From: Pyrus communis
Taxonomy: Eukaryota; Streptophyta; Magnoliopsida; Rosales; Rosaceae
NCBI RefSeq assembly: GCF_963583255.1
Contig: NC_084804.1
Coordinates: forward strand, 16,434,723-16,498,722
Length of the DNA: 64,000 bases
Direction: 5' to 3'
The notes below the pieces were generated by a model that saw nothing but the letters and a program-made list of their open reading frames with translations, did no database searches and was not told the DNA's origin. Positions 24,003 to 37,108 of this stretch are shown here, piece by piece. Numbering within the stretch: position 1 is the stretch's first letter; each line of letters begins with the position of its first letter. A program made the position numbers and the translations under genes.

Positions 24003-24404
24003 ATTTAACGAACACAAAGTTAATGATGTGAATTTGTATTCTCAAATAAGTGTTTCATTGTAATTCTAAGTTTACTTTGTGGTCCTTTTGTCTTGCTTTG
24101 TGTAGTGTGCTTTGCAGTCTTTGGATGGTTGGCAATTAAAATTTGTGAAACTTGTTGTGGCTGTTGTAAGCCTTTCTATCTCAATGGGCATGTTTTTGGG
24201 CAATATGGTGCTATGCGAATATGGAACTTAATTGCAGGCAATGATGCTGATAAATAAAGGGCAAAGTTTTAAAAGAAATTTCACAAAACCACTTATCCAA
24301 CTATGAGACTAAAAGCTTGAGGAGTAAAAACACTCCAACATGTACATAAAAAATTAGACCTTCGCCTTTTCGCTTTTATCTACTTTAGAATTTAGGGTAT
24401 CATT

Positions 24405-27400
24405 GTAAGGCGTATATTAAAACACGACACATTAAGAACGACAACCATGAGCATGCATGAAACGTAGAATGAATGGAGAACTTACCCGAGGAAGGTCCTG
24501 CCATGGAGAGTCTTCTCCACCCAAGCACTCGTAAGTCCTTTTGCTAGGGAAATAGGGTTTAGCACAAAACAAAGATGATTACTGTGAGTGCAGGGACTTC
24601 TTCATATATTAATGACTATCCCTATAATCCGACCTATTAGCTGATTATATGAGACATTCCATATCAATTAAGGTATCATAATAGTCCTAAATGGTAATGA
24701 TTTCTTTGTCAACTAATTAAGGTTTTCAAGATTAATTGCACTAAATAAGGACTTCTAGACCTAACCAGATAAGGCTCCATGATTTCTTCAACTATAAACT
24801 CGGATTGGTTAGAGTTGCTTGTATGTCAAGAAACATCGAGCACATGTTCTTTGACACTCACAACTTACATTCTCTCACTTGAGTATCCAAACATGATCCT
24901 TACTTGGCTAAGTGATAGGTGATCATTGAGTCCCTCAAAATTTGCAACTATACCTCTAACAACCTATCGCTAGTAGTTTAAATATTGGATTATAGAAAAT
25001 AACATGGAATTGCTTCCACATGTGTCCTCTATTACCACAAATATCAAATTATGAGCACTATGTTGCTGACATCATTCGTTAATTCAGGTTGATAAGCAGA
25101 AAACCAACTCTTGAACTGAGCCTCATGCAAGCATGGCTCATATTTTGTCAAATAAAACAAAAATGTGAGAACAAAACAATCAGTATAACAAATCCAACAT
25201 ATCAGTTTAAGGAAACATAACAATAAGAGAGAGAAGAGGAACATGTAAGTGTTTTACTCCTACTCATTAACAGATCAAAAGTCTCTCGCATACTCATATT
25301 GTAGTTATGCTTCTTGAACACTGCAACTGCCAAACCCTTGGTCATGGGATTAGCCGTCATGAGATCAGTGCCTACATGTTCAATATTCAGAAGACCCTTT
25401 CTCACTTTATCTCTAAAATGCAGATACTTGATATTCATCAGCCTGCAAGCAATGGGTCTCTTGTCGTTCCTTGAAAAGAAGACAACTGCTTTATTGTCAC
25501 AATATATAGTTATTGGTCTCTCAACTGAATCAACAACTTTCAGTTGTCCCTTGATAAAGTTTCTTAACCAGATTGCATGCTTAGTAGTAGTATAGCAGCC
25601 AATAAATTTAGCCTCCATGGTTGAGGAAGCTATTACCTTTTTTTTTGGAGCTTTTCCATGAGACAACACCATCAACCAACAAGAAAACATATCCACTAGT
25701 TGATTTTCAATCATCCACACAGCCAACCAAGTCAGAGTCAAAGTAAGCAACCAACTCAAGATTTTGAACTTGTGTATAACACTAGAACAAGGTCTTTAGT
25801 CCTTTTAAGATACTTAAAGTACCTTTTTTGCAGCAGTCCAATGAAGAACACTGGATTAGAAATGACCCAACATACTCACAGCAAATGCTAGGTCAGGCCT
25901 AGTGCAGACTTGAGCATACATAAAACTGCCAACAAGTGATGCATAAGGCTTGTCTTTCATCCATGTCCTCTCCAAATCAATTTTTTGGGCATTGGTCAGT
26001 GCTGAACTTGTCTGTTTTTGCAATGGGAAGCTAGTCTGTTTTTGCAATGCGAAGCGCTCCACCTGCACCCCTTGTCTATATTGAACCTCTTCATTACTCT
26101 ATCAATATAGGTCTTTTGGAAAAACACTAGCATTCTCTTTGATATGTCCCTCTTAATCTCAATACCTAGTACAAAATGAGCTTTACCAAGATCCTTCATA
26201 TCAAAACTCTCAGTAAGCATGCCCTTAGTTGAGTGCAGTAATGAAAAATCTGAGTTTGCAAGTAAGATTTCATCCACATATAGTACTAGAAAGATAAACT
26301 TGAAACATTGACCTTAAGATAGATGCAGTCATCTATCTTGTTTCTTCAAAGCCAAAAGTAGTTACAACTTGATCAAATTTAATGTACCACTGCCAATAGG
26401 ATTGTTTTAAACCATAGGTCAATCTGTTGAGCCTGCAAACCATGGATCATTTTCCTCCCGCAGTAAAACTAGGTGGTTGATTCATGACTATATCTTCATG
26501 TAAATCACCATAAGAAAGACTGACTTAACATCCATTTGAAGCAGTTCTAAGTTGTCTAGGCCATTATTACTCTCATGGAGGCCTTGGATGAGACAGGAGA
26601 GATTGTCTCATTGTAATCAATGCCTTCTTGTTGCATGAATCCTTTAGCCACAAGCCTGACTTTGTCTCTTTCAACATCTTCTAGTGCATTTCTTTTGGTT
26701 TTGAACACCCATTTGCAGCCTATGGGTTTTGCATTTGGTGGAAGAGGAATCAGTGTCCAAACATGATTTTTTTTCTGTTGCTTCAAGTTCTTCTGTCATG
26801 GCAGCAGGCCAAAGATTAGCTTGATAGCTGTTGAAAGCTTGTTTGAATGACAATGGATCATCTTCATCTCCAATGTTATACTCCACTTCTTGCAAATACA
26901 CAAAATCAGGTAATAACACATGTTTCTTTTGCCTAGTCGAATGCCTTAATGTCACTTATGTTGGTTCTACAGGTTGCATAGTTGTGTGATCTTCAATGAC
27001 TTGTGCTGCAAGGTTGTGATCATTAATGTTTGTAGGGATATGTTCTTCCAAATTCGTTGTCATATCCACATTTGGTAGAGTTGCATTATCAGGGGCCAAT
27101 ATGAGAGGGAGGGTAATTGAAAAGTCTTATGCTGCAATCAAATCATTCTCACCACATCTTATTTCTTCAAACTCGATACTTGGATGCTGTACTTTATTGT
27201 TGCTTTCTTCTTCAAACTCAGAACTTCAATGCTGCACCAATTCCTCTTCCAATCTCAAGGAATTCAACATTGTTGGTCTCTTGTAGTTTGGTATGGGAAT
27301 TAAGGCAGTAGAACTTAAAACCCTTTGATTTCTCAGAATATCCAATGAATCTACAACTTGTATAGTTCTTGGATCCAGCTTTTTCTCATGAGGGTTATAA

Positions 27401-28772
27401 AAACGAGCCTCTGCTTGGCAGCCCAAAATGTGAATATGATTGAAGCCAGGCTTCCTACTTGTCCAACCTTCAAAAGGTATTACTTGAAATGAGTTGCTGG
27501 GAACCCTATTCACTGTGTAATTGGCTGTTTTAAAAAGTGGTAATAGAGACCTTGAAAATATGGATTGGATCATTGTCCCTTAAGGTCCTATTCTTTCTTT
27601 CTGCAACTCTGTTTTGGTGTTGAGTCCCGGAGTTGTATATTGAGCTACAATGCCATATGCTTCAAGATATGTTGCAAAAGCACCTTTATGTTGACTAGTT
27701 TCTGTGATCCTGCCAAAATACTCACCACCCCTATCCAATCTCACTATTTTAATATATTTTTCAAGTTTTCTTTCCACCTCAGTTTTATATATTTTAAAAC
27801 AGTCAAGCACGTATGATTTTTCTGAAACCAAGAACACATAACAATACTGTGAGAAATCATCAATGAATGTTACAAAATAGAGTTGCCACAGATGGTTTTA
27901 TTTGGAAAAGGACTACACACATCAATGTGTATGATCTCCAAAAGAATTTTACTTCTTATTGATCGCATTATTCTTGTATTAGTTAGTTTTCCTTTATAGC
28001 AATCGGTGCAATCTGGAAGACTTTTAAAATCAAGATTGGGGGTGAGATTTTGCTTGGTTAGTGTAATTAATCTTTCTTTTGAAATGTGGCCTAGTCTCTT
28101 ATGCCAAAGTTTGTCATTATGAAAGATTCTTTTGGAACCAACATGACAGACGGTGAAGCAATCGAGAACATAATCACATTGTAATTGCCACATATCAGAT
28201 TGAAGTAAAGCAATGCCAAGTACAATGTGTAAATTATTTGAATGAAAAAGTGTACCCCTTCATTGTTCCCAACAAAGGTATAACCAGACTGGACTAACTT
28301 TAAATTGAAATTAAATTACTTCTCATGGAAGAGATATAAAGAACTGGACTTAATGAAAAAATAAAACCAGATGAAAGCTTAAGTTGCACACTGCCAATGG
28401 ACTCAACCACTTTGCTTCCATTCCCAATGAAAACATTGTAGACATCTTTATTTTCTCCCTTAGTTTTGTGAATCTCTGCAAGGTGTTTGTGATGTGAATT
28501 GAGAAACCAGTATCAAACCACCAATTAAAAGGAGGAACACAAATGAAATTGGACTCAAAACAAACAAAAACATTGATTTCACCTTTCTTAACGAGCCAGT
28601 TTTTAAAACCATTGCAATCTTTCCTTAGTTGACCAATCTCTTTGCAAACATAACATGACTTTGGACTTTCAGAGGTGACTTTGAACTTTTGTCATCGTTT
28701 AAGAGGGTTAGTACCATTAAAAGAAGAAAAGTTTAAGGTTTTCTTCTGCTTAAAGCAGCCACAGAAGACTGG
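24405..28772 (-). mobile_element. Ty1/Copia retrotransposon fragment inserted in the OMT array
   Basis: The insertion is bounded by TCATT at 24400-24404 and 28773-28777. The empty site survives in another array unit at about 49541-49560 (GGGTATCATTTGAGCAAAAG). Coding remains read on the minus strand in Copia order, gag zinc knuckle to RNase H. The left 0.8 kb (24405-25200) is probably 3' untranslated or LTR sequence. No matching LTR is seen on the right, where the copy stops within gag, so this is a 5'-truncated copy or a deletion product. It split the downstream flank of OMT copy 2 from its continuation at 28778. Confidence 0.78.
25202..28700 (-). pseudogene. Copia gag-pol remnants
   Basis: In minus-strand order: a gag zinc knuckle near 28690-28610 reading CYVCKEIGQLRKDC, where the usual His is Gln; GAG-pre-integrase at 28193-27870 (LWHKRLGHISKERL, then CTDCYKGK); integrase core at 27837-27226 (IVRLDRGGEYFG); reverse transcriptase at 26955-26556 and 26277-25856 (GCKWVFKTKRN, LVAKGFMQQEGIDYNE, then LGKAHFVLGIEIKRD); and RNase H at 25759-25202 (SSTMEAKFIGCYTTTKHAIW, then IYCDNKAV). 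The order integrase before reverse transcriptase identifies Copia. Frame changes and stops between the blocks, and poorly matching sequence at about 26290-26550, show it is not functional. Confidence 0.85.
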
Positions 28773-28777
28773 TCATT

Positions 28778-30257
28778 AGCAAGAAAGTGTTTTACGTTAA
28801 AATAGGTGGCATATGCAATATCTGTGAAGGATTAGTTTTCTTGACAGAATCGGAACCCTAGCGAACAACTAAAGAGAAAAGAAAACCAATCAGTATTTAA
28901 GCATGATAATAGAATTAACATTATATCTTTTGCATGACTTCATATCACTGGGGTCTTTTGTAATAAAACTCAACACCTAGTAATAAGTGGTTAATTAAGT
29001 TGAGACAATATTGATGATGTTGGTGGTGGACCATGCTGATACTTAAATTTTATAAGTGTCTTTTTCTTCGTCAACTCTTGTTAGATTAAGGTATGGTTCA
29101 CTTTTTAAATTTTAGTTCAAATCAAGCACCCTCTTAGTTGATTCCCGTAAATAAGATACATCAATAATAGACAGAGTCTCCCGTAATACATATTGAAAAT
29201 TGGGTAGTTGAATCTTTGCTACAGTCCTAATGGAAGTAATGGATTTTTTTTTCACGAGTGTTCAACATATGAAATCAACAAAACTAACGTGATTATAAAA
29301 ATTGTTGTTCCTCCAGCATTTACTTTATTGAATTTAACAAGCACAAAGTTAATAATGTGAATTAGTGTCTCAAATAAGTGTTTCATTGTAATTTTAAATT
29401 TACTTTGTGGTCCTTTTGTCTTGCTTTCTGTAGTCTGCCTTGTAGTCTTCGGATGGTTGGCAATAAAAATTTGTGAAACTTGTTGTGGCTGTTATGAGCC
29501 TTTCTATCTCAATGGGCATGCATGTTTTTGGGCAAAATAGTGCCATGCTAATATGGAATTTAATTGCAGGCAATGATGCTGACAAATAAAGGGAAAAGTT
29601 TTAGAAGAAATTTTACAAAACCACATATACAACTATGAGACTATTGAAAGAATCGGGACCCTGATGAACAACTAAAGAGAAAAGAAAATGAATCAGTATT
29701 TGAGCGCGATAATAGAACAACATTATATCTGTTCCATGAACTTAATATCATTGAGATCTTTTGTGATAAAATTCAACATCTAATAATAGGTGATTAATTA
29801 AGTTTGTACAACATTGATGACGTTTGTGGTGGACCATGATGAGACTTAAATTTTATTAGTAGATGTCAAGCAAATCAACTCTTTATCTCACAAGTATAAG
29901 TGTGCTTTTCTCCATCAACTGTCGTTTCTCTAGTTAGATTAAGGCAATGATTCACTTTTTAAATTTTTGTTGAAATCAAGCACCCTCTTAGTTGAAATTA
30001 AGGATCCTTTTTCAGATTCGGAAAACAACTCTTATGGTGTGTTTACGAATCCGTAATCGAAATTAAAATACAAAATTGGATTCCGATGATAGGATATGCC
30101 TTCGTTTACTAAACTTAGAGAGTAAAATGAATGGTGAGACCTATACAAAATAAGGAATCCAATTCCTCATTTTGAAGGAATTCGATGTCATAATTAGAGG
30201 TCATATTTCAATTCCGGATATATGGAGGAACCCTATATCCATTTTTCTTGCCCATTA
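28778..30257 (+). pseudogene. Relic OMT array unit without exons
   Basis: 28778-29170 is the downstream flank of OMT copy 2. 29190-29280 matches the promoter block (ATTGGGTAGTTGAATCTTTG). 29285-29333 matches the end of the OMT intron (TTCCTCCAGCA, then TTTACTTTATTG, as in copy 3 at 54015-54040). Then, without any exon, 29334-29640 matches the OMT 3' UTR. 29642-30257 repeats the downstream flank. So exon 1 and exon 2 are both gone, leaving a skeleton of promoter, intron tail and 3' UTR. Confidence 0.7.
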
Positions 30258-30831
30258 GAGCACTTCCAGTGTGGGAAGGCCCCCCAGGGCAATTGGCAAT
30301 TGAATACCCTCCATTGAATAGTAACTGCCTTTAATGAATAGTAATTGCCTTTTCTATTTCCACTCCTAAACTGAATAGCCATGACAATAGGCAATTAAAT
30401 ATTAGTATTTTTATTTTATAAAATAATAAAAAATAATTTTATTTGTAATTTCGAATAGGATTTTTAACCGGTCTCGTCACGCCACTTGTCATTATTTGAA
30501 AGTACAATTTTTGGTGATAGATTTCGATAAGATTTTTATTCAATTCTGTCACACCACGTGTTGTTACCTTTTTAGAATCATTGAGGATAGATTTCTGATA
30601 AGATTTTTAATCAATCTCATCGCACCACATGTCACAATCTATTTAGAATCTTTAAGGATAGATTTCAATAAGAATTTTTAACAAATCACGGTGTGCCATG
30701 TGACATTATCTCTAACCTGATCCTTTCTTTTTTCTCCATATAACCCATCATCCATCTTGAGAAATCACACACCAAAATCAAAATCTCTCAAAATCTCTAT
30801 CCTTATTCATACTTTTTGCTTTCTTCTTACA

Positions 30832-33180
30832 ATGTCTTCTTCAAGGATGTTGTGGGAAATCGATGAGTAAGAGAAATAATTGTTTAAGTAAGGGGAAGAA
30901 AATTTCAATCTCCAGGAGGGTGAAAATGAGATGGAAGAGGAAGATGATGAGGAGCGTAGAATGAGAGATGACGAAGCAAGAAGCCAAAGTGTCTGACATT
31001 CCCATCGAGTCATCCAAGCTATGGCTGAGATCTCCAGGCCCAGCTGTTCCATAAACATTGATAAAAGCAGGCAACGATGAGGTAAGATCTCTTGGACGAT
31101 TATTTTGTTTGTAACAGTGCATTCCCTGATACGTACTTTAGACGTCGTTTTAGAATGTAACGACATTTGTTCAACAAAATCATGATTGCTGTTTGCAACC
31201 ATGATTCTTACTTTGTGCAAAAGAAGGATGCTTTTGGTGTCATTGGTTTATGAGCAAAAATTTACTAATGCCTTGTGGATGCATGCATATGGAGCATCTG
31301 CAGACTAAGTGGATGAGATAGCGAGGATGGGGAAATCAACCATTCTTGAGTCCCTGATGAGGTTTTGCTCCGCAATCGAATCTACCTACACCAAAGAATA
31401 CCTCATGAGACCTACGACAATGGACTTGCAAAGGCTTCTGAAGAAGGATGAGATGCGAGGTTTTCCTAGCATGATTGGAAGCATTGACAGTATGCACTGG
31501 ACCTAGAAAAACTGTCCAAGTGCACGGCAATGAGCTTATGGGGATAGAAAATGAGCAAAAAGTATAATTTTGTAGGCGGTGGTATCATTTGATACATGGA
31601 TTTGACATGCTTTTTTTGGTGTTCCAGGAGCTCAAAATGATCTCAATGGCCTTGCCCAATCCCCATTGTTCAATTATGTCCAACGGCTACATTTTCAATC
31701 CAATGGCTGCTTTTCAAGGACTGTTGGTTGATCCAACGGTCTAGATTCAAATTTGATTTTTTAAAATATGTTATTTTAAAATACATTGAATCCAACGGCT
31801 GAGATCAAATATAATCAAATCTAACGGTAAAAAAAAAAAGATCTAACGGCCCAAATTTAAATCTAACGGTTAAAATAATTTAAAAAAATAATTTAACTCA
31901 AAATTCACCCAAAAACTCTATAAATACCTATGTATTTGTTCAAACATCCACACAAAACTCAATTTCTCTTACAATTCTTCCAATTTATCTTTCTGCCATT
32001 TCTTTCCATTTCCAAATTGTTCAACATGGCAAGATAGCATATTAGAGGTCGTAATTGGACTTGTGAGGAAGATGTTGCTCTATGCTTGGCATGGGTTTCT
32101 ATTAGCAAAGATGGTGTAGTTGGCACTAATCAAAATAAGAAGGTTTTGTGGGATAAAATCATTGCAAAGTTTCAAGAAAACTACAATGGTAGCAGGCGGG
32201 ATGGTGGTGGTGTTCATAACACTCTTCTCTATCACGCTGCACATATGAACGCCCCGTGAAAGAACCACGATGGCTAGATTTGCCATGGTGCTCAGATTGT
32301 ATAAACGAGTTGATAAGTTCAACTTCGGCGTTGAACAATTCTGCATCCTCAATCTCCATCCTTGCTTGGTATTGTGCCATCTGCATTGCCATACTACTCC
32401 TTCTTCTATCACCCATTGATGAGATATTGAGGATTTTTAGGAAACAAAAACTCTTTGAAAGTTGAAATATTGGTGAATATAGAGGATGATTGAAGGTTGA
32501 AAGGTTGTGTGATCAACAAATATTGGACATATGTTTATATAAAGGATGATTTCTGAAAGTTTGGTGTTGAATGGTTAGTGAAAGTTGAAAGTTTGGTGTT
32601 GAACAGTTGATGAAAGTTGAAAGTTTGGTGTTGAACGGTTGATGAATTGAAAATTTGGTGTTGAAAGGTTGGTGAATTGAAAGTTAGCCCAGGGTTGAAA
32701 GATTGGTAAAAGTTGAAGACTTGCTTTGTGGGAAATTTAGTGATTTTTCAATATTTATCGGAATTAAAATTTTTTTAGATTCAAATGTTCATAAAATTAA
32801 TTTACGACAGTCTACATATTTATTTAAAAAAAAATTAATTTAAGGAAAAAAATAGCCTAAGTTCATTCTTTAATAATCCCGGGCTAAAATTTTAGGTCAG
32901 AACGGTTGGAGTAGAAAAGTTGTTTCTGGGCTAAAAGCCAAATATTAAAAGCTAAATTTTTCGGGCTAAAATATTTGGCTTTTAGCCTAACCATTGGAGA
33001 TGGTCTCATGAAGTCACTGAAGAACCAGTGCAACACGAGCCATTAGAAAGGGATGGACGTTACAATGAAAGGCTCATTGAACGATATACTTTACTCCAAT
33101 CCTCATACTATCACAAATCCATGCAAATTTACTTGATAGAGCACTTGTGTGGATTGAAACAAGCTCAAAAAACTTAAAAA
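30832..33180 (+). pseudogene. PIF/Harbinger DDE transposase, broken and interrupted
   Basis: A probable start is the ATG at 30832 (MSSSRMLWEIDE, then a stop). The clearest block, 31309-31506, reads VDEIARMGKSTILESLMRFC (written from the codon before the ATG), then RGFPSMIGSIDSMHW, which contains the first catalytic Asp of the DDE triad. A stop follows the Trp at 31504. Further on, 31610-31680 reads AFFGVPGAQNDLNGLAQSPL, the region around the second catalytic Asp. The frame is then interrupted by the nested element and seems to resume at 33009-33180 with the C-terminal part (LIERYTLLQSSYYHK). Multiple stops; not functional. Confidence 0.75.
31690..33008. mobile_element. Internally deleted Harbinger relative nested in the transposase
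   Basis: On + at 32026-32205 is the 5' part of a Myb/trihelix-like ORF1 (GRNWTCEEDVALCLAW, then NKKVLWDKIIAKFQ), preceded by a CTCTATAAATACC TATA-like box at about 31916. On - from 32416 is the 5' part of a Harbinger transposase ORF (RRRSSMAMQMAQYQARME, then IEDAELFNAEVELINSF). The two converge and stop at a junction near 32165-32205, so the centre of the element is missing. The right end at 33008 reads, inverted, GAGACCATCTCCAATGG. The left end is unclear, and the left boundary given is approximate. The left part contains many CTAACGG / CCAACGG motifs. Confidence 0.55.
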
Positions 33181-33596
33181 CAAGTTTGTGGTGGAAGAAG
33201 AATGCTCTTAATTTGTTTGGTGTGTTTTTTAAGTTCATTTAGTGTGTTTATGTAATTTTATTTGGTGTGTTTTTCAAGTTCATTTAGTGTTTTTTTATTT
33301 TTTATTTTTTTTATTTTTTTATTTTTTTTATTTTTAATTTGGTGTGTTTATGTTCTTTGAATAAAGATTCTCTTAGTTTAAATAAAGTACCAAATTAAAT
33401 AAAGATACTCTTAGTTTAAATAAAGTACTAAATTAAATAAATACGAAATTACATAAAATACTCAATTCAATAAATACGAAATTACATAAAGTACCAAATT
33501 AAATAAATAGGAAATAACAACTCAAAGTGATTGGAAAATTATGGGTTCCAATTATAAAACAAATTCTCTAGTCCATCGTGAATGGAAAATCATCAC

Positions 33597-34527
33597 CTAA
33601 CCAATTTGTGGTGCTAGGACCATCGCATCTACAGGCTCCTTCATAATGTGACGATGTTTTTGAGCCCTTCTTTGTTCTTTAAGCTCTTCACTTTCTTGCC
33701 TAAGTAGCTCTCTTTCTCTCTCATTAGCTTGAAATAATCTCTCAGCAGCTGTAGGTTTTGCCTTATCTCTAGCTTTATCAGCCTCAAATTTAGCCATTTC
33801 CAACGCCAAAGTCAATTCACCTTAGCGAGCAAGTTCTTCCATATATTTTGCATAATCATTCTTGGAAACACTCCCTTTTCTCTTTTGAAGCCTTCTTATC
33901 TTGAGGCCTAAGTGGATAACGGGTCGACCATCTCCACTTGTTCAGGGGTCACTTCTGGCACTTGTGCTGTGTCGCTTTCATGAACATGTGAGTCGTGATC
34001 TGGCGTAGAGTGTAGAGGGGTGCTGTTCATGACAACTTCTGGACCAACAGGCACAACTCTGATTTTGGGACAATCTTTGACAATATTCCAACATTCCCAC
34101 CGGTTGAATGATTTGTTTTTATTTTTGGCATTATACCAAGCTTGTGCTTGAAGTGTCTACAAAATGCATGAGAAGAAAAAATTATAATCAAAGTAGCTAA
34201 TGTAAATTTGGGTATAGTACAAACAAACAAATAATATATTGTTACCTGGTCCGCGTAATTTTCCCCACTTCGAATATTAGTACTAGCTTGTGCCAAGATG
34301 TTTCTCCAATGAGTGAATGATTGACTAAGTATCCCCCAACTACTTGAGAGCGATTGTTCCATTCTTCTGCCACCAATTTTCTCAAGAAAAAGGGAATGAA
34401 TATTGCTCTACATTTCTCGCAACTGCATCTCATTACCCTTAATTGGATCATGAGTAACTTCAACCCAGTTAGAATATAACGTAACATCTTCAGTAAGCAT
34501 CCAATTCATACCTATATCATTAGCCAT
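33597..34527 (-). pseudogene. Harbinger-associated NAM/Myb-like ORF
   Basis: Minus-strand frame from the ATG at 34527 (MANDIGMNWMLTEDVTLYSN) with a stop after NEMQLREM. It continues with LVAEEWNNRSQVVGGYLVNH, then AWYNAKNKNKSFNRWECWN and, after a frame change, a charged coiled-coil C-terminus (LALEMAKFEADKARDKAKP, then ERERELLRQESEELKEQ) ending at 33597. This layout matches the plant NAM-associated C-terminal family (PF14303-like) that partners the Harbinger transposase and helps bind the termini. Stops and frameshifts mark it as dead. Confidence 0.68.
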
Positions 34528-35078
34528 TTTTTTGGAAACAAAAGTATATAGAAACTTTTTGAGAAACATTGGAATGTGGTTGAAAGTATTTGAGAAAATA
34601 TGAAATTGTGGTATAAGGTGGAAGAAAATGATAAGGTATTTGTAGAAAAAAAAAATCAATTTTCTTTTTGATTTTTTTTATTAATTTTTAACATTTATTA
34701 ATTTTTTTATTAACTTAATTAATTTAGCCATTGGATTAAAGAAAATTTGAAATCCAACCCTCCAGATTGTGCCATGTATCATAACGGTAACATATTAGAT
34801 TTTTTTTTTTAATTTTTAAAGTCGAAAAAATGTGGACGTTGATCTGGAATCGAGCGGCTGAGATTGTGCCACGTCATTTAGCCGTTGAGGGAGGTTTGAA
34901 ATTTTTTTTTTATCGTTGGAAATCCAACGGTCTAGAAAAAATAGCCGTTGAAATCCAACAGCCGAAAGGGTGCCGCATGGCACCAGTAACGGTAACATTT
35001 CAGAGTTCAAACAGCAAGCCCCATTGACTGAAATCTTGTCGGTGATGCGCCCCCACGTGTGCGTGCTATGCACGCGCT

Positions 35079-37108
35079 TGATGCGGTTATTTATACGCAC
35101 ACAAATTAAACCCTCTTTTTATCAATTGTAGTATAAGTATAAGTAGGGATCGTTCTGGACCGGGGATTAGGAGGGATTGTTAATCACTTGGAAACTGACT
35201 CAAAAACGTAAAAACAATATAAAACACTAAACTAGACTCAAAGAATGTGAAACTAAACGTTAAAACACTAAGACAGAATGTAAATATGAAATTGATGAAA
35301 TGGTGTTGAAGTTTTCCTTCTTCATGCTAGAATATTTTTAGTATAATGGCACAAATAAGGGTGTCGAATCCACAGGGACTAATTGGACCTAAACAACTAC
35401 TTGTTTTGCAAAAACTCTATAAGAGAAATAAAACTAATCAATTTAGGCAGATTTGTTGTTGTAACTTGAAAGCACAAGAAAATGAAGTAGACACAAATAA
35501 ATGAATCAACAACTAATGAAATGAGATAGCACAAATAGAGATGTAGCTAGAGATTCGATTTCACCATTGCTAAGCCAAGTCCATGCTTGTTAAGTCAGAT
35601 TATACTCATCCCTCTACTTATTTCTTGGGTTTGTTTCACTTAGATATGATCAGCCATATGATGTGTGGACTTGATCAAATGTTCCTAATCATGAACCTAA
35701 TTGTGATGTGCAACTTTGGTTCCTAATCAAGAATATGTAGTGCATAAGAAACTTTCACAAAACCAAAGGGAACACTGGGCAGGATGTTTGCAAAACATTC
35801 CCTTCATTCATTCACATATCCACCAAGATTATGCATGATGTGTGCTTTAATCTTGGCTAAACAACCTGTGGTTAATTCAAATGATGATCAAGCACTAAAA
35901 TCAACACACTAAGTCACAATTAAATCGGAGAATGAAACAGGAAATAGATAGATTAAATGAGAATTCTGAATTAACTACATGGCACTCTTGCAAGGCTACA
36001 TCGAATCCCTAGAGAGAGATTAGTTACACTTCATGTTTACAAAAGGTTTGACATAAAAATATATAACATGAGTGAACATAGGATTAAGAAGAAAGAACCC
36101 TTGAAGCAAAACTGATGTCGAAAGAGGAAGTTCCTCATGGTACAAAACAAAGAGAATCAAAGAAACACCTAAACATTCCAACAACTCAAACTTGAATTGT
36201 ATGAACGTTTAGGCCCTCTTATCTTCCTCTTCGTCGTAGCACAAGGTCTAAGGGATGTTGTTGGTGTGTTGAATGGATTGGGGAATTATGGAAATGGATG
36301 AGGAGTGGTGTTTGGATTATAAGGGAAGATTGGATGTGTTTGTGGTGTGTTGTGTATGAAAATGAGATGTGATTTTTGTGTATGAATGCATGGGTTTTTA
36401 TAGGGGGAATGGGAGAATATGTGGGTGATTGTTTAAGAGTGAATGTGGTTGTTATGATTGAGAGTGCATGTGGATGAAATAATGATGGAAAAAGAGCTAG
36501 GTTGTTGGTGTGTGAATGCATGTGTTGAATTGGTGGTGCAATGATGAAAGAGTAAGTGCATGTGTGTGTGAATGGTGGTGCAATGATGAAAGAATAAGTG
36601 CATGTGTGTGTGAATGGTGGTAGCTAGGGTGAATTATGATGAATGCATGTGGAATAAAGATGGAGAAGGTGGTGTAATGATGAAGGAGTAAGTGCATGTG
36701 TGTGTGAATGGTGGTGCAATGATGAAAGAGTAAGTGCATGTGTGTGTGAATGGTGTTTCTTGATGGTTTTGGGGTTGTGATGCATGTGAATGCATGTGGC
36801 TAAGGGTTGTTGATTGGGCTAGAGGTTTTGCATGGCTCAAAGGATTGTTTGATTGGGCTAGGCCCTTTGTTTTATGTCCAAAGTGCATACAAGGCTTTCA
36901 AATTCGTCCAACACTTTGGCTCCAAGCATATGCTATCCATTCCAAGCCCAATTTTGCTCCAAAATGCTCCAAAATGCATCTTTTTGCTTCCTTAGCCATA
37001 TGAACCTAAAAACACACGAAAATGGCTTAAACTACTAAAACAATTATGAATTAACAACATAGATGCACGAAAACAAGCAAAGTAAGTCGCCTAAATATGC
37101 TCCTATCA
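35079..37108. mobile_element. Solo LTR (2.03 kb) with GCGCT target duplication
   Basis: The element begins TGATGCGG and ends CTCCTATCA, so it has TGAT...ATCA ends. It is flanked by GCGCT at 35074-35078 and 37109-37113. A 5-bp duplication with TG...CA ends and no coding content fits a solo LTR left by recombination between two LTRs. The interior has G/T-rich repeats of GTGGTGCAATGATGAAAGAG and AAGTGCATGTGTGTGTGAAT (about 36525-36760). Minus-strand ORFs over these repeats are low-complexity. A non-coding retroelement of the same length is the alternative. Confidence 0.72.

Noticed and set aside
25314..25595. Plus-strand ORF opposite the Copia RNase H
   Set aside because: Antisense shadow of the minus-strand pol fragment.
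36219..36888. His/Thr-rich minus-strand ORFs
   Set aside because: Produced by GTG/CATGTGTGT tandem repeats within the solo LTR.
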